Shown: piece after piece, positions 33,708 through 47,422 of the stretch | Position numbering within the stretch: the stretch's first letter is position 1 | How the letters are laid out: each line of letters begins with the position of its first letter | DNA from: Deltaproteobacteria bacterium | Lineage (GTDB): Bacteria > Desulfobacterota > Desulfobulbia > Desulfobulbales > JAGXFP01 | Direction of reading: 5' to 3' | NCBI GenBank assembly: GCA_020056965.1 | Contig: JAGVGT010000023.1 | Location: 1-64,000 of the forward strand | DNA: 64,000 nucleotides | The notes under the pieces: model-generated | What the model was told of the DNA's origin: nothing | The model's database searches: none | What the model saw: the letters and a program-made list of their open reading frames with translations, nothing else | Made by a program: the position numbers and the translations under genes

Positions 33708-34304
33708 TTAGAGCAGCTGCATTATCTCTGGACTATTTAGAATCTCATATCCAAATTGCCGTAATAATGGAAAATGACTATCTACAAGCGGAATAGTTTG
33801 TTTTACACCATTAATAGTTGCATCGAATTTTAATACACCATCTTTTAGTTGTGTTGTTTTATAGTTAGGATTCGAATCAACATGAGCACCACCATCCTGA
33901 TTTGCTGCTGACAGAATAATGTCATTTCTTGAATAAGATTCACCGCAAATCATAACAACTTCACTCCACCATGCATCTATATTGATGAAATCAATACTAC
34001 GGGATCTGTCCAATAATGGACCTATACTATGCTTTGATACGTCAATCAGAAAAGGAATACTTATCACTGGCACAGATTTCCATTTTAATGGGTCAGGATT
34101 TTTAACACCAAAGGTTGATAGAATACGAACATTTTCTTTATTTTCTAAGTGCTTCAACAGAGATGTACTTTTACTAGTATCATGAAATAGTACTCTTAAT
34201 GACACTGCAATTCTTAGTGCCTCTTCTTTATCACCTTGGTCATAAAAAGAGCAAGATCGTTTTATGAACGAGATATGTCTTTGAAGTTGATCCTTATAAT
34301 TCAT
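33708..34304 (-). CDS. Conserved-looking unknown protein (198 aa), AT-rich
   Basis: A 198-residue soluble protein beginning 'MNYKDQLQRHISFIKRSCSFYDQGDKEEALRIAVSLRVLFHDT', with GGAGTGG before the ATG. I recall similar unnamed proteins ('...RSC..YD.G...EA.R.A...RVL.HDT..S.SLL') in many bacteria, often in accessory regions, but no function. Base composition is clearly lower in GC than gpsA and gyrA next to it, indicating recent acquisition. No membrane helices or catalytic motif. Confidence 0.72.
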   Translation of the reverse strand: MNYKDQLQRHISFIKRSCSFYDQGDKEEALRIAVSLRVLFHDTSKSTSLLKHLENKENVRILSTFGVKNPDPLKWKSVPVISIPFLIDVSKHSIGPLLDRSRSIDFINIDAWWSEVVMICGESYSRNDIILSAANQDGGAHVDSNPNYKTTQLKDGVLKFDATINGVKQTIPLVDSHFPLLRQFGYEILNSPEIMQLL

Positions 34305-34393
34305 TCAAATTCCACTCCACGTTCAGCATCTTGACTTCTGGAAATCTCTAATTTTATCACTTACTCGCTGCCCCAGCCAAGAGCTATCACCCT

Positions 34394-35416
34394 TCAAAAC
34401 TCAATCTCTTCCTTCAAACTCCGCGCCAGCAAGGTCTTCACCGCCTGATCGCAGTCCAACCCCTCGTAGATCACCTGGTAAACCTGCTCCAGGATCGGCA
34501 TTTCGACCTTTTCCCTTTGGGCCAGGTTCCAGGCCGAGCGGGTGGTCTTGACGCCCTCGGCGACCATCTCCATTTCGGCGACGATCTCGTCGATCTTGCG
34601 GCCCTGGCCAAGCTTCAGGCCGACCTGCCGGTTCCGGCTCAAATCGCCGGTGCAGGTGAGGACCAGACCGCCCAGGCCGGCCAGGCCCGAGAAGGTGAGG
34701 GGCTGGGCGCCCATCTTGACGCCCAGGCGGGTGATTTCGGCCAACCCCCGGGTGATCAGGGCGGCGCGGGTGTTGGTGCCGTAGCCCAGGCCGTCGCAGA
34801 TGCCGGCGGCGATGGCGACGATGTTCTTCAAGGCGCCGCTGATCTCCATGCCGATCACGTCGGTGGCGGCATAGACCCGAAAGCGGGGGGCGTTGAAGAA
34901 CTGCTGGGCGAGCTGGGCCTCGGCCCGGCTGGGGAAGGCGACGGCCACGGCGGTGGGAACGTTGGCCGCCACCTCCTTGGCGAAGCTGGGTCCGGCCAGG
35001 ACGCCGAGATGCAGGCGGGGCGGTTTGGCCAAGCGGGCCAGTTCATCGGTCATCACCTGGTCCATGGTCATCAGGGTGTCGTTCTCGATGCCCTTGACCG
35101 CCGAGATTACGTAGGTGTCGTTCTGGAGATGAGGGAGGAGTTGGCGGAAGACCTGGCGAAAGCCGTGGGAGGGGACGACCATCACCACCATCCGGCGGCC
35201 CTGGACGGCCTGGGCCAGATCGCTGGTGGCGGTGAGCTTTTCGCCCAGTTTAAAGCCGGGCAGGTAGGTGAGGTTTTCGCGGTGGGTGGTGATTTCGGCC
35301 GCGTGTTCGGGCCGGTGCGCCCAGAGATTAACCGCGCAACCCTTGTCGGACAATAGTTTGGCCAGGGCGGTGCCCCAGCTGCCGGCCCCGATCACCGCCG
35401 CCTGATGGATGGGCAT
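34394..35416 (-). CDS. gpsA: Glycerol-3-phosphate dehydrogenase [NAD(P)+]
   Basis: Makes sn-glycerol 3-phosphate from dihydroxyacetone phosphate for phospholipid synthesis. 340 residues; the Rossmann motif 'GAGSWGTALAKLL' at residues 10-22, 'VSAVKGIE', the catalytic-lysine region 'SGALKNIVAIAAGICDGLGYGTNTRAALITRGL' and 'GLAGLGGLVLTCTGDLSRNR'. Normal length and all motifs present. Last gene of the rightward-read minus-strand cluster; its relation to gyrA upstream is separated by 365 bp of repeats, so it is probably independently expressed. Confidence 0.95.
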   Translation of the reverse strand: MPIHQAAVIGAGSWGTALAKLLSDKGCAVNLWAHRPEHAAEITTHRENLTYLPGFKLGEKLTATSDLAQAVQGRRMVVMVVPSHGFRQVFRQLLPHLQNDTYVISAVKGIENDTLMTMDQVMTDELARLAKPPRLHLGVLAGPSFAKEVAANVPTAVAVAFPSRAEAQLAQQFFNAPRFRVYAATDVIGMEISGALKNIVAIAAGICDGLGYGTNTRAALITRGLAEITRLGVKMGAQPLTFSGLAGLGGLVLTCTGDLSRNRQVGLKLGQGRKIDEIVAEMEMVAEGVKTTRSAWNLAQREKVEMPILEQVYQVIYEGLDCDQAVKTLLARSLKEEIEF

Positions 35417-35500
35417 AAATGGAGCCTCCGGTTTGTTTAGATGGGGTGAGGTTTACGGCCAATACCCATCCTGCAAAATAAGAGGAAATAACCTTTGATT

Positions 35501-35643
35501 ACCCCTCACCCCAACCCTCTCCCTCAAGGGAGAGGGCGTATGTAACTAACCAGACTATTTGCATTCTCCACCCAAGCAACAAGGACCTGCACAGTCCCGA
35601 GATGCCGTTCCCTCTACCTCAGGGAGAGGGTCAGGGTGAGGGG
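35501..35643. repeat. 'CCCTCACCCYAACCCTCTCCCTCAAGGGAGAGGG' inverted-repeat element
   Basis: Left arm ACCCCTCACCCCAACCCTCTCCCTCAAGGGAGAGGG (35501-35536) and right arm CCCTCTACCTCAGGGAGAGGGTCAGGGTGAGGGG (35610-35643). Further copies are at 38470-38583 and (half) 54190-54232. No coding content. Confidence 0.8.
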
Positions 35644-35675
35644 ATCTAATATTACATTACAAAAACAAGCAAACC

Positions 35676-35772
35676 TTCACTGCGAGGAGGACAGGGCCAA
35701 CGACACGGCAGTCTGGTTCAGATCGAAGTCTTCGCTTATCTGCCGCGTCGCTTCACTCCTCGCAATGACGCG
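35676..35772. repeat. 'CATTGCGAGG' inverted-repeat element, third copy
   Basis: Starts CACTGCGAGGAGGACAGGGC and ends GCGTCGCTTCACTCCTCGCAATGACGCG, matching the arms of the pair at 23968-24238. It lies 10 bp from the gyrA stop. Confidence 0.75.
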
Positions 35773-35781
35773 ATAAGCGCC

Positions 35782-38445
35782 TTATTCCTCGCCATCCTCC
35801 GGGGTTTCCTCTTCCGGAGACTCATCATCCCCAGCTTCTTCATCTTCATCAACCGGACTAACCGGCATAACCCCATCGATCAACTCATCCTCGGCCGACT
35901 CGTCGTAAACCTCGTCATCATCCGATGAAGGCTCGGCAACCCGGGCGATATCGACTACCTTTTCGCCCGGTTCCAGGTTGACCAGTTTGACCCCCTGGGT
36001 GTTACGACCAATGATCCGCAGGGAACTCATGTTCATCCGGATGATCTTGCCGACGCTGGTGATCAGCATGATCTCATCTTCGTTGGTGACCTGCAGGGCG
36101 CTGATCACCAGACCGTTGCGCTCGCTGGTCTTGATGGTGAAGACCCCCTTGCCGCCCCGGTTGCGGGTGGGGTAGCCATCCACCGCCGTGCGTTTGCCGA
36201 AGCCGTTTTCGGTGACGGTGAGGATCGAACGGGTGTCGGCATCGACAATCAACTCTTCATCCGACTCCTCGACCTCAACGCCTTCAGGGGGTTCGGGCAG
36301 TTCATAGCCGCGCTCCACCACCTCGACGCCGACCACGGTGTCGCCGGGTTTCAGATTGATCCCGCGGACGCCGGAGGCCTGGCGGCCCATGTCGCGGACC
36401 TTCTCCTCGTTGAAGCGCACCGACATGCCGTCGCTGGAGAAGATCATCACGTCATTGCTGCCGTTAGTCAGGGAGGCGGAGATGATCTCATCCCCCTCGC
36501 GGATGGTCAGGGCGATCTTGCCGCGCCGCATGGGGCGGGTGAATTCGCTTAAGTTGGTCCGCTTGGCCACACCCTTCTTGGTCACCATCAGGATGTAGCG
36601 GGTCTCGCCTTCCTCAAGCTTGAAGGTCTTGACCGGCAGGATCGCCGCCACCTTCTCTCCGGGGGCCAGCTCCAGGAGATTAACCAGGGCCTTGCCCCGG
36701 GCGATCCGGCTGGCCTGGGGAATCTCGTAGACCCGCCGCCAGAAGACCTTGCCGTGGTTGGTGAAGAACAGGAAGGTGTCGTGGGTGATGGCCAGATAGA
36801 GGCTGGAGACAAAATCCTCCTCGTGGGTCTGGATCCCCTTGATCCCCTTGCCGCCGCGGCGCTGGGCCTTATACAGGGCGGTGTGATTGCGCTTGATATA
36901 GCCTTCGTGGGTGATGGTGACCACCATCTCCTCGGGGGCGATCATGTCTTCCGGCAGGATCTCGTCGGGGGCGTCGATGATCTCGGTGCGCCGCTCGTCG
37001 CCGTAGTTGTCGCGGATCTCGATGAACTCGTCGCGGATGATCTTCATCACGATGTTCTGGTCGGCGAGGATCTGCTTGAACCAGGTGATCTGCCGCATCA
37101 GCTCATTGTATTCGTCGATGATCTTGTCGCGCTCCAGACCGGTCAAGCGCTGGAGGCGCATCTCCAGGATGGCCTGGGCCTGGATCTCGGAGAGTTCGAA
37201 GCGCTCGATCAACCCGGCCTTGGCCTCTTTCGGTCCAGGCGACTTCTTGATCAACTCCACCACCTCGTCGAGGTTGGTGATGGCGATCTTCAACCCTTCG
37301 AGGATATGGGCCTTCTCCTCGGTTTTGCGCAGGTCGTAGACGGTGCGGCGGTAGACCACGGTCTTGCGATGGAGGACGAAGTTGTCGAGGATCTCCTTGA
37401 GGTTTAAGACCTCGGGGCGACCGTTGACGATGGAGAGCATGATGATCCCGAAGCTCCGCTGCAGCGGGGTCATCTTGTAGAGCTGGTTCAAGATCACCTC
37501 GGCGATCTCGTCCTTCTTCAGCTCCAGAACCACCCGCATGCCGTGGCGGTCGGACTCGTCGCGGATCTCGGAGATCGACTCGATCTTCTTCTCCTTGATC
37601 AGGATGGCGATCTTCTCGACCAGCGAGGCCTTGTTCTGCTGGTAGGGAATCTCGGTGATGATGATCGACTCGCGGTTGGCCTTCTTGGACTTTTCGACAT
37701 GGGTCTTGGAGCGCATCAAGACCGAGCCGCGCCCGGTTTCGTAGGCCTCGCGGATCCCAGCCCGGCCGCAGATGTAGGCGCCGGTGGGGAAATCCGGTCC
37801 GGTGATGATCTCCATCAGCTGGTTGACGGTGATATCCGGGTTGTCGATCATGGCCAGCAGCCCGTTCATCACCTCGGTGAGGTTGTGGGGCGGGATGTTG
37901 GTGGCCATGCCGACGGCGATGCCGGAGGAGCCGTTGATCAAGAGGTTGGGCACCCGGGTCGGGAAGACCACCGGCTCGAGATGGGAATTGTCGTAGGTGG
38001 GGACGAAGTCCACCGTTTCTTTATCGAGGTCGGCGATCAGCTCCTGGTCGAGCTTGGTCATCCTCGCCTCGGTATAACGCATGGCGGCCGGCGAGTCGCC
38101 GTCCACCGAACCGAAGTTGCCCTGGCCGTCGACCAGCAGGTAGCGCAGGGAGAAGGTCTGAGCCATTCGGACGATGGTGTCGTAGGCGGCGGTGTCGCCG
38201 TGCGGATGGTACTTACCGATCACGTCACCGACGATACGGGCCGACTTCAAATAAGGACGGTTGTGAAAGTTGTTGAGCTCGCGCATGGCGTACAGAGCGC
38301 GGCGATGCACGGGTTTAAGACCATCGCGCACATCGGGCAGGGCCCGGCCGATGATGACGCTCATGGCATAATCGAGATAGGACTTCTTCAGTTCGCTCTC
38401 GATGGTGATGGTGGGCTGACCGGGGCTGTCGGTATGTTCGACCAT
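35782..38445 (-). CDS. gyrA: DNA gyrase subunit A
   Basis: The breakage-reunion subunit of the type IIA topoisomerase that introduces negative supercoils. 887 residues with '[21 protein letters not shown]', the catalytic tyrosine in '[12 protein letters not shown]', the C-terminal beta-pinwheel repeats ('GKGIKGIQ' GyrA-box-like, '[16 protein letters not shown]'), and an unusually long acidic tail (about 45 residues, mostly Asp/Glu) after the last blade. An acidic tail tunes DNA wrapping in other gyrases; this one is longer than in E. coli. It is cotranscribed after gyrB, 140 bp apart with a repeat between. Confidence 0.96.
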   Translation of the reverse strand: MVEHTDSPGQPTITIESELKKSYLDYAMSVIIGRALPDVRDGLKPVHRRALYAMRELNNFHNRPYLKSARIVGDVIGKYHPHGDTAAYDTIVRMAQTFSLRYLLVDGQGNFGSVDGDSPAAMRYTEARMTKLDQELIADLDKETVDFVPTYDNSHLEPVVFPTRVPNLLINGSSGIAVGMATNIPPHNLTEVMNGLLAMIDNPDITVNQLMEIITGPDFPTGAYICGRAGIREAYETGRGSVLMRSKTHVEKSKKANRESIIITEIPYQQNKASLVEKIAILIKEKKIESISEIRDESDRHGMRVVLELKKDEIAEVILNQLYKMTPLQRSFGIIMLSIVNGRPEVLNLKEILDNFVLHRKTVVYRRTVYDLRKTEEKAHILEGLKIAITNLDEVVELIKKSPGPKEAKAGLIERFELSEIQAQAILEMRLQRLTGLERDKIIDEYNELMRQITWFKQILADQNIVMKIIRDEFIEIRDNYGDERRTEIIDAPDEILPEDMIAPEEMVVTITHEGYIKRNHTALYKAQRRGGKGIKGIQTHEEDFVSSLYLAITHDTFLFFTNHGKVFWRRVYEIPQASRIARGKALVNLLELAPGEKVAAILPVKTFKLEEGETRYILMVTKKGVAKRTNLSEFTRPMRRGKIALTIREGDEIISASLTNGSNDVMIFSSDGMSVRFNEEKVRDMGRQASGVRGINLKPGDTVVGVEVVERGYELPEPPEGVEVEESDEELIVDADTRSILTVTENGFGKRTAVDGYPTRNRGGKGVFTIKTSERNGLVISALQVTNEDEIMLITSVGKIIRMNMSSLRIIGRNTQGVKLVNLEPGEKVVDIARVAEPSSDDDEVYDESAEDELIDGVMPVSPVDEDEEAGDDESPEEETPEDGEE

Positions 38446-38469
38446 TGTTAATCCTTAAATATTCCTTTT

Positions 38470-38583
38470 GCATATTCCCTCCCCCCTCGCGGGGGAGGGT
38501 CAGGGTGAGGGGGAAGGTTGCTACAGCACAAGAAGTTTGCTGCTTCACCCTCCCCCAACCCCTCCCTTCAAGGGAGGGGAGAA
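38470..38583. repeat. 'CCCTCCCCCxxGGGGGAGGGTCAGGGTGAGGG' inverted-repeat element
   Basis: Left part CCCTCCCCCCTCGCGGGGGAGGGTCAGGGTGAGGG and right part CACCCTCCCCCAACCCCTCCCTTCAAGGGAGGGG, separated by about 35 bp, between gyrB and gyrA. Same family as 35501-35643. It could modulate the gyrB-gyrA transcript. Confidence 0.8.
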
Positions 38584-38585
38584 GG

Positions 38586-40985
<2,400 letters not shown>

Positions 40986-41096
40986 TTTTAAATCCTTTCT
41001 GACTATGGAAATCCCGCCGCGTTATTCCGGTTGGAGCCGGAAAGCTGGATTGGCAAACCGTGGCGGTTTAAATAAAATCCCTTGGTTAATTAATTC

Positions 41097-42227
41097 CTAA
41101 ATCTTCATCGGCATGATGACGCTCATATAGCCGGGATCGTCTTCACCCATGATCAGACAGGGGCTTTCCTCGGAGTTGATGTAGACCTTGACCTGCTCAC
41201 TGCCCATGACCTGCAGGGCCTCCACGAAGTACTTGCCGTTGAAGCCGATGTTCATCACAGTTCCTTCATAGCCGACCTTGATAATATCCTTGGCGTTGCC
41301 GATATCCATACTCTCGGAGGAGAGCATCAGGGTGTCTTTTTCCAGGTGGAACTTGACGGCGTTAAAGCGGTCCTCGGTGAAGAGGATCATCCGCTTCATG
41401 GCGTTGATCAGGGTATGGCGATCAATCGCCACCAGGTTCTCCTGCTTGATGGTCCCGACAATGTTACGATAGTCGGGAAAATCACCGTTCATTAAACGGA
41501 TGATCATCAGGGCCTTATCGGTCTTGAGGATCGCCTGCTTCTTATTGAAACCCAGGTGGACCATACTATGGCCCTCGCAGAACTTTCTGATCTCCTGCAC
41601 GCCTTTCCGGGGAATCAGGGTGGTCTTTTCTACGGCCAGCCCGTCCAAAGCGGCCTCCACCGGCAATTCCATCATCGACAAGCGGTGGCCGTCGGAAGAG
41701 ACCATCCTGAGCAAATAGCCATCACCCTTTTTTTCTTTTTCGACCAGAACCCCGGCCAGATTAAACTGGCTTTCCCCTTCCTGGGCCACGGAGAAGATGG
41801 TGCGGTCGATCAGTTCCTTAAGTGAATCGGCGGATATTTCCACCAATTGATCTTCTTCATACTCGGGAAACGAAGGGAATTCCTCGGCGGACATGCCGGC
41901 CAGATTATAAGCGCTGGCCTTGGCGGCGATCTTCACCCAGTTGTTTTCATGCAGTTCCAGATGAATCAGATCGGCATCGGTTTCCCGGACGATCTCGAAG
42001 AGCTTACGGGCCGGCAAGGTGATCTCGCCGGCCGTGACGATCTCGGAGGCCACCCTGATTCTCACTCCCACCTCAAGGTCGGTGGCGGTCATGGTGAACT
42101 CGTTGGTGCCGGTCTGGATCAAGACATTGGAAAGAATCGCCATGGTCCCTTTTTTGCCGGTGATGTTCTGCAGTGAAGCCAGACCAGCCAGAAACTCGTC
42201 TCTCGATACGTTCACGGATAATGACAT
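41097..42227 (-). CDS. dnaN: DNA polymerase III beta subunit (sliding clamp)
   Basis: Ring-shaped processivity clamp, 376 residues, three-domain length. Recognised from 'MAILSNVLIQTGTNEFTMTATDLEVGVRI', 'LPARKLFEIVRE', 'MVSSDGHRLSMMELPV', 'LIPRKGVQEIRKFCEG' and the C-terminal 'GYMSVIMPMKI'. Followed on the same strand by gyrB (111 bp) and gyrA; recF, commonly between dnaN and gyrB, is absent from this site. The AT-rich region ahead of it may be the origin. Confidence 0.96.
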   Translation of the reverse strand: MSLSVNVSRDEFLAGLASLQNITGKKGTMAILSNVLIQTGTNEFTMTATDLEVGVRIRVASEIVTAGEITLPARKLFEIVRETDADLIHLELHENNWVKIAAKASAYNLAGMSAEEFPSFPEYEEDQLVEISADSLKELIDRTIFSVAQEGESQFNLAGVLVEKEKKGDGYLLRMVSSDGHRLSMMELPVEAALDGLAVEKTTLIPRKGVQEIRKFCEGHSMVHLGFNKKQAILKTDKALMIIRLMNGDFPDYRNIVGTIKQENLVAIDRHTLINAMKRMILFTEDRFNAVKFHLEKDTLMLSSESMDIGNAKDIIKVGYEGTVMNIGFNGKYFVEALQVMGSEQVKVYINSEESPCLIMGEDDPGYMSVIMPMKI

Positions 42228-42699
42228 GGTTAAATCCCTGTAGTATTAAGTTTTTGTATTTAAAATATTATGGTTATTAAGGGTGTTGATATGTTGAGAA
42301 CTTACGTAACTAACCGATATAAATAAAAAACTTATAATTTTTAAAGGACGCGAAAATTGTCTAAAAATTTTTGTTGAAAGTTATCAACAGGCTATTAAAG
42401 CTATCATGGTGGTAACTTTTGGATAACTTAGAAAAGCAGGTTCCCAACCTTACAAAATAAAGGGGATTTATTCAATAAAATAAGGCAAATATTTAAAGGG
42501 ATAACTTATTGTTTTAACGATGTTATTTTAAAATAAAAAACATAGTTTGTGATGAAACGAAATTTATGATTTAACTATCTGAAATCATTAATAATAATAT
42601 ATTAAAATTATTCAAGGCGAAAAACCTGCCGCTTCTTTTTTCTAACTCGTTGTTTTAATGAAATTATAAAAATGAGCGCCTGGAGATTATCGAGATAAA
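42228..42699. other. AT-rich gene-free region upstream of dnaN; candidate replication origin
   Basis: A 472-bp region far more AT-rich than the rest of the window, between dnaN (minus) and a divergent serine hydrolase. It has near-matches to the DnaA box TTATNCACA (TTATCAACA at 42380-42388; TGTTGATAT near 42285 as a reverse-strand near-match; GGATAAC at 42420) and long A/T runs resembling an unwinding element. No perfect DnaA box and no dnaA gene are seen, so the origin call rests on location beside dnaN-gyrB-gyrA and composition. It must also hold the dnaN promoter. Confidence 0.4.
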
Positions 42700-43808
42700 A
42701 TGAAAAATGCAGAAAATGACATTGCTGTGTTATTGAAAAATGCGGTTGAGTTCGGGGTTTTTCCGAGTTACGCGGCGGGGATCTGCTCTTATAGTCAAGT
42801 TTATGGGAAAGAGTGTTTGCTGATTTCCGGCAGTAAAAAATTTCTATCAATCAAAAAAGGAGAAGTTAAAAAAACCTATTACGATCTTGCTTCGTTAACC
42901 AAGCCTTTTGCCACCGCCTTATCAATCATCGCCTTGGTTGGTGAGGGACTGATTTCGCTAAATGGTAAGATAACAGAATATCTGCCGCAAGGGCTGCCCG
43001 AAGATAAGCGCGAGATTACCATCGCCCAGCTGTTGAACCACAGCTCCGGCCTGCCGGCCCATCGCCCCTATTTTATGCACTTGGTAAACCTGCCGGTGGC
43101 GGCCAGGAAGGCTGAGCTGCGGCGCCTGATCTGTTCGGAAAAACTGCTGGCTAAACCCGGCACGGCCGCGATCTACAGCGATTTTGGTTACCTGTTGTTG
43201 GGTTTAATTATCGAAGGGGTGACTGGAGTTGGGCTGGAGCAATATTTTAAAGAGCAGATTGTCGAACCACTGGGACTGGCCAAGGGAATCTTCTTTAACC
43301 CCCCAGGAAGGCCCAGGAAAGCCCGTGAGACCTATGTGCCCACCGAAGATTGCCCTTGGCGTGGCAAGGTCCTGCAGGGCGAGGTAAGCGATGAAAATTG
43401 CTGGGTCTTGGGCGGGGTGGCCGGTCATGCCGGTCTGTTCGGCAATCTCGAGGCGGTGCTGGGCCTGACTTGCGCCATCCTGGAGATTTGGCAGGGGCGG
43501 CGGGTGCATCCAAACCTTCGCCGGGCCGACCTGACCTTCTTTCTTGAGGCGCAGAGCCAGGTGGCCGGCTCAACCTGGGCCCTGGGTTTTGATCGGCCTA
43601 CCCCGGGCAGCTCCAGTAGCGGCCGGTATCTGTCGCCGCGCAGTGTCGGCCATCTGGGCTTTACCGGCACCTCGTTCTGGATCGACCCGGATAAGGGGCT
43701 GGTGGTGGTGCTTTTGACTAATAGGGTTCATCCCAGTCGGGATAATATTTTGATCCGGGAGTTTAGGCCCTTATTTCATGACCGGGTGGTGGAGTTGCTG
43801 GGGCTGGT

Positions 43809-43812
<4 letters not shown>
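42700..43812 (+). CDS. Serine hydrolase of the beta-lactamase/PBP4* family
   Basis: A 370-residue class-C beta-lactamase-fold enzyme. The SxxK catalytic motif is 'SLTK' (Ser65-Lys68), the second motif is 'YSD' near residue 159 in place of YxN, and the third is 'HLGFTGTS' (HxG type). No signal peptide is visible, so it is likely cytoplasmic; such enzymes are usually esterases or D-aminopeptidases rather than antibiotic-resistance enzymes. Codon use at the start is AT-rich because of the adjacent region. Its stop overlaps the convergent mtnA stop by 4 bp. Confidence 0.9.
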
Positions 43813-44918
<1,106 letters not shown>

Positions 44919-44925
44919 AGGCTAA

Positions 44926-45087
44926 TTAAAAGAGTCGCGAGAGGATGAGGTAGGTGATGAGGCCCGCGCCCAGCGAGCCGTAGAGCGGCAGTCAGGTGGG
45001 GCAGCCGGGGTCTTTCTTCCGGACGGCGACGATCAGGGTAATTATCGAGGCCAGTCCGGCCAGGAGCAGTTTCAACAGTTCATTCAT
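44926..45087 (-). CDS. Candidate small membrane selenoprotein (in-frame TGA in a C-x-x-U motif)
   Basis: Not in the ORF track. Reading the minus strand from ATG 45087 gives 53 codons ending TAA at 44926, with one in-frame TGA (codon 32, 44992-44994). The first half is a hydrophobic helix ('LLKLLLAGLASIITLIVAV') ending 'RKKDPGCPT', then TGA, then 'LPLYGSLGAGLITYLILSRLF', a second hydrophobic helix, so both halves look like one designed two-helix protein. If TGA is selenocysteine the loop reads G-C-P-T-U, a C-x-x-U redox motif. The mRNA after UGA can form GGCUCGC-UGGGC-GCGGGCC, 12 nt downstream, apical loop at 19 nt with G in the second loop position, which fits published bacterial SECIS rules as I know them. 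A simple TGC-to-TGA sequence error (giving CPTC) is the main alternative. Ribosome binding site is weak. Confidence 0.45.
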
Positions 45088-45232
45088 GCCGATACTTTAC
45101 TGTGGCCCGGCCCGGGCGGCAAGGGGATAAAAATTACTGGCCGGCGCGGCAGGCCGACGATTTTCCGGACCAGAGTGGTTATGTTTACCAACAAAGGCCT
45201 AAAATGGTCGGCACAGGCTGGAGGTGCGCGGC

Positions 45233-47422
45233 ATGCAGTTAAACAAGGCTCTGGTCATTCTGCTGGTGGCGGGCCAGGTTTTATCCGGTGCGGAGGTAAT
45301 GGCGATGCGGATCGACAACATTGACACCCAGGGGTTGCCCCCGGACGGCGGCGACCATTATAACCGGCTGGTCTTCGAGAAAAGCCCCTACCTGCTCCAG
45401 CACGCCGCCAATCCCATCGACTGGTATCCCTGGGGTGAAGAGGCCTTAAGCAGGGCCCTGGCCGAAAACAAGCCGATTTTGCTGTCGATCGGCTACGCCA
45501 CCTGCCACTGGTGCCACGTCATGGCCCGGGAATCCTTCAGTGATCCGGAAATAGCGGCCCTGCTCAAGCGGGATTTCATCGCCATCAAGGTCGACCGGGA
45601 GGAGCGTCCCGACCTCGACGCCATCTACATGAAGATCTGCCAGGAGGTCACCGGCTCCGGCGGTTGGCCGTTGACGGTGCTGCTTACCCCGGAACGCAAG
45701 CCCTTCCTGGTCGGCACCTATTTTCCCAAGGCATCTGGTTCCGGCCGCCCCGGTCTGTTAGAGATTCTCACCACCACCAGCCAGCTCTGGCGGAGCGAGC
45801 GGGAGAAATTGGTCGCCTCGGCCAATCGGGTCGTGGAGTTGGTGGGGGGTGGGGAAAAGGCTTCAGCCGCTGCCGACCGGCCCGATCCGCAACTCTCCGG
45901 CCTGGCCGCGCGCCAGCTGGCCGCCGGTTTCGATGCTGAATACGGCGGTTTTGGCCGGGCCCCCAAATTCCCGGTTCCCCATCAATACCTCTTCCTCCTG
46001 CGCCACTGGCAGCGGAGCGGCGATCCGCAGACCCTGGCGATGGTTACCCGCACCCTCACCGCCCTGCGCCAGGGCGGGATTTATGACCAGCTCGGCTTCG
46101 GCTTTCACCGTTACTCCACCGACCGTCGCTGGCTGGTGCCGCACTTCGAGAAGATGCTTTACGATCAGGCCCTCTTGGCCCTGGCTTATCTGGAGGCCTA
46201 CCAGGCCACCGGCGCACCGCTCCTGGCCCAAACCGCCCGGGAGATCTTCACCTACGTGAACCGCGACCTCTCGTCGCCGGAAGGTGGTTTCTATTCGGCC
46301 GAGGATGCCGACTCCGAGGGCGAGGAGGGGTTGTTTTACCTGTGGAGTGAGGCGGAGATCCGCAAAATTCTCGGCGAGACGGCGGGACCCCGCTTCCTCA
46401 GCAAATACGGGGTCAAGGCGGCGGGCAATTTCGCGGACGAGGCCAGCGGCGAGCAGAAGGGTTTGAACATCCTCCACCTGGCCAAGACCGACCTCAACCC
46501 CGGCGAACTGGCGGGCGAGCGGGAGAAACTCTTGGCCGAACGGGCGAAACGGGTCCGGCCCCTGCTGGACGACAAGGTGTTGACGGCCTGGAACGGCTTG
46601 ATGATCGCGGCCCTGGCCCGGGGCGGCCGGGTCCTCGACGAGCCGGAGTTGACCGCCCGGGCCGCCCGGGCCGCGGACTTTTTGCTGACCCGGATGCGGG
46701 ACCAGCAGGGTCGGCTTCTGCGCAGCTACCGCCAGGGCGAATCCCGCATCGCCGGCTTCCAGGACGATTACGCCTATCTGGTCTGGGGACTCCTGGAGCT
46801 GTTCATGACGACCTCCGAGCCCCGCTATCTGGAAGAGGCCAAAAACCTCAACCGGAGGATGGTGGAGTTGTTCGGGGACGAGCAGAGCGGCGCCTTCACC
46901 TTCTCCGGCAAAGAAAACGAGAAGTTGCTCCTGACCACCCGGGAATTTTACGATGGCGCCTTGCCGGCCGGCAACTCGGTGGCCCTGTTGAATCTGGCCA
47001 GGCTGGCCGGGTTGCTGGATGATGAGCAACTGGCCGAGCGAGCCGTTCGGCTGGCGGCGGCCTGCGGGACGGCGGCGGCCGCCTATCCGGCCGGCCAGAC
47101 CATGTTCCTGACCGCTTATGATCTGCTGGCCGGGCCGACCGGCGAGATTGTGGTGGCCGGCCGTCGGGCCGATCCGGAAACCCGCCAGGTCATGGAATTG
47201 CTCAACCGCACCTTCCTGGGCGGCCATCTCCTGCTGTTCCGGGAGGAGGGGGCCGCGGGCGACCGGTTGGCGGAACTGGTGCCGATGTTGCGGGACAAGG
47301 TGATGCTCGATGGTCGGGTGACCACCTATCTCTGCCGGGAGCGAACTTGTCGGCCGCCGGTCATTGGTCTGGCCGGGGTTGCCGGCGCCTTGGGCGAGTT
47401 CACGGCCCCGGCGCCGCGCTGA
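45233..47422 (+). CDS. DUF255 thioredoxin-domain protein (SPATA20/YyaL family), exported
   Basis: A 729-residue protein with an N-terminal signal peptide (residues 1-24), then the DUF255 thioredoxin-like domain: '[29 protein letters not shown]', the CxxC in '[15 protein letters not shown]', and '[16 protein letters not shown]', followed by a long alpha/alpha-barrel region like glycan epimerases/hydrolases ('[20 protein letters not shown]', '[16 protein letters not shown]'). The molecular role of the family is poorly known. Most relatives lack a signal peptide, so export is worth noting. ATG 45233 is chosen because GGAGG lies at 45220-45224; the ORF track uses the GTG at 45224. Confidence 0.92.
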   Translation: MQLNKALVILLVAGQVLSGAEVMAMRIDNIDTQGLPPDGGDHYNRLVFEKSPYLLQHAANPIDWYPWGEEALSRALAENKPILLSIGYATCHWCHVMARESFSDPEIAALLKRDFIAIKVDREERPDLDAIYMKICQEVTGSGGWPLTVLLTPERKPFLVGTYFPKASGSGRPGLLEILTTTSQLWRSEREKLVASANRVVELVGGGEKASAAADRPDPQLSGLAARQLAAGFDAEYGGFGRAPKFPVPHQYLFLLRHWQRSGDPQTLAMVTRTLTALRQGGIYDQLGFGFHRYSTDRRWLVPHFEKMLYDQALLALAYLEAYQATGAPLLAQTAREIFTYVNRDLSSPEGGFYSAEDADSEGEEGLFYLWSEAEIRKILGETAGPRFLSKYGVKAAGNFADEASGEQKGLNILHLAKTDLNPGELAGEREKLLAERAKRVRPLLDDKVLTAWNGLMIAALARGGRVLDEPELTARAARAADFLLTRMRDQQGRLLRSYRQGESRIAGFQDDYAYLVWGLLELFMTTSEPRYLEEAKNLNRRMVELFGDEQSGAFTFSGKENEKLLLTTREFYDGALPAGNSVALLNLARLAGLLDDEQLAERAVRLAAACGTAAAAYPAGQTMFLTAYDLLAGPTGEIVVAGRRADPETRQVMELLNRTFLGGHLLLFREEGAAGDRLAELVPMLRDKVMLDGRVTTYLCRERTCRPPVIGLAGVAGALGEFTAPAPR

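Noticed and set aside
45863-47227. 454-aa minus-strand ORF
   Set aside because: Antisense shadow of the DUF255 gene.
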